Source of the DNA: an uncultured Bacteroidales bacterium
GTDB lineage: Bacteria > Bacteroidota > Bacteroidia > Bacteroidales > UBA932
DNA: 63,737 nt
Reading direction: 5' to 3'
Assembly: GCA_934725015.1 (NCBI GenBank)
Contig: CAKVAS010000016.1
Coordinates: 1-63,737 of the forward strand
Shown here in pieces: positions 63,505 through 63,737 of the stretch. Below the pieces are notes generated by a model. It worked only from the letters and a program-made list of their open reading frames with translations, had not been told where the DNA came from and made no database searches. The translations under genes were made by a program, and so were the position numbers. The stretch's first letter is position 1; each line of letters starts with the position of its first letter.

Positions 63505-63737
63505 ATTTTGGCTGAACATTTTCCCGTTGGCATTCGGCCGAGCATTCTATTTTATCATTTCGACTGAGCATCTTTTCGCTGTCATTTCGACTGAGCATTT
63601 TTCCGCTGTCATTTCGACTGAGCATTTTTCCTCTGTCATTTCGACTGAGCATTTTTCCTCTGTCATTTCGACTGAGCGAAGCGAACGGAGAAATCTTTGT
63701 GCGGTTTGACTTGCTCAAAGATTTCTCGCTTCGCTCG
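63505..63737. repeat. Palindromic repeats with 27-bp tandem array at the window edge
   Basis: Units GTCATTTCGACTGAGCATTT start at 63554, 63581, 63608, 63635 and 63662, an exact 27-bp period; more decayed ones precede them from about 63505. The last unit grows into the full arm CTGAGCGAAGCGAACGGAGA and, after a short spacer, the opposite arm ATTTCTCGCTTCGCTCG, where the window ends. It lies upstream of the fimbrillin-like gene. Confidence 0.9.

Noticed and set aside
62441..63709. 422-codon plus-strand frame opposite the fimbrillin-like gene
   Set aside because: An antisense shadow that ends in translated palindromic repeats; no domain or start signal.

Overview
The window comes from a member of the phylum Bacteroidota, most probably order Bacteroidales. 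The evidence is promoters of the TTTG-N19/20-TAnnTTTG type in front of many genes, an Oar-like TonB-dependent receptor, BACON/DUF5689 and fimbrillin-type lipoproteins, a PorT-family barrel, a DUF1703 ATPase and a SAM-II riboswitch. Base composition is fairly GC-rich for the order. No rRNA gene, CRISPR array, transposase or prophage is visible. The two Asp-box propeller lipoproteins suggest a glycan-rich, possibly host-associated habitat; that is inference.

Layout. 1-505: a frameshifted restriction-nuclease-like gene. 722-4135: lysS and recJ, transcribed divergently. 4388-10864 (minus strand): a shikimate block of aroB, a fused aroD-aroA gene and aroC, followed by a CBM9-like protein and a cation-diffusion transporter. 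aroB carries a perfect 147-bp tandem duplication. 11026-13008: tRNA-Leu, an XRE regulator with a candidate operator, a candidate ~300-nt structured RNA and a DUF2238 membrane protein. 13259-26227 (minus strand): the ancient cluster tRNA-Thr, Tyr, Gly, Thr, tuf, tRNA-Trp, secE, nusG, rplKAJL, rpoBC. 26327-33118: dxs, a tandem pair of MFS transporters and a DUF1703 ATPase/nuclease.

33119-38970: a large surface lipoprotein and its upstream Oar-like receptor. 39111-42572: metK behind a SAM-II riboswitch, then miaA and smpB driven from a palindromic back-to-back promoter. 42565-47882: trmB, a PSP1/RicT protein, the DNA polymerase III delta-prime subunit, a polyprenyl diphosphate synthase, a PorT-like barrel and thioredoxin. 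48008-54503: a tripartite RND efflux operon (TolC-like, adaptor, pump) with a PII-like protein at its end. 54871-63484: lgt and a set of surface lipoproteins (DUF4886 SGNH-like, two Asp-box propellers, and a fimbrillin/GLUG protein).

The most unusual signal is not a gene. Several gene ends carry a long hairpin of about 105-125 nt. Its core is conserved (CGCAGCAACC-loop-GGTTGTGAGG, then AACGCAGCAATCCGC), but its outer arms differ at each locus and in two cases include the neighbouring gene's stop codon. A second family of short palindromic repeats (arms reading TTTCTCGCTTCGCTCGAAA) lies between genes in the efflux and lipoprotein regions, and pieces of it have been amplified into minisatellites with 31-, 25- and 27-bp periods. 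All functional calls rest on reading the sequence and knowledge of the families; no database search was run.
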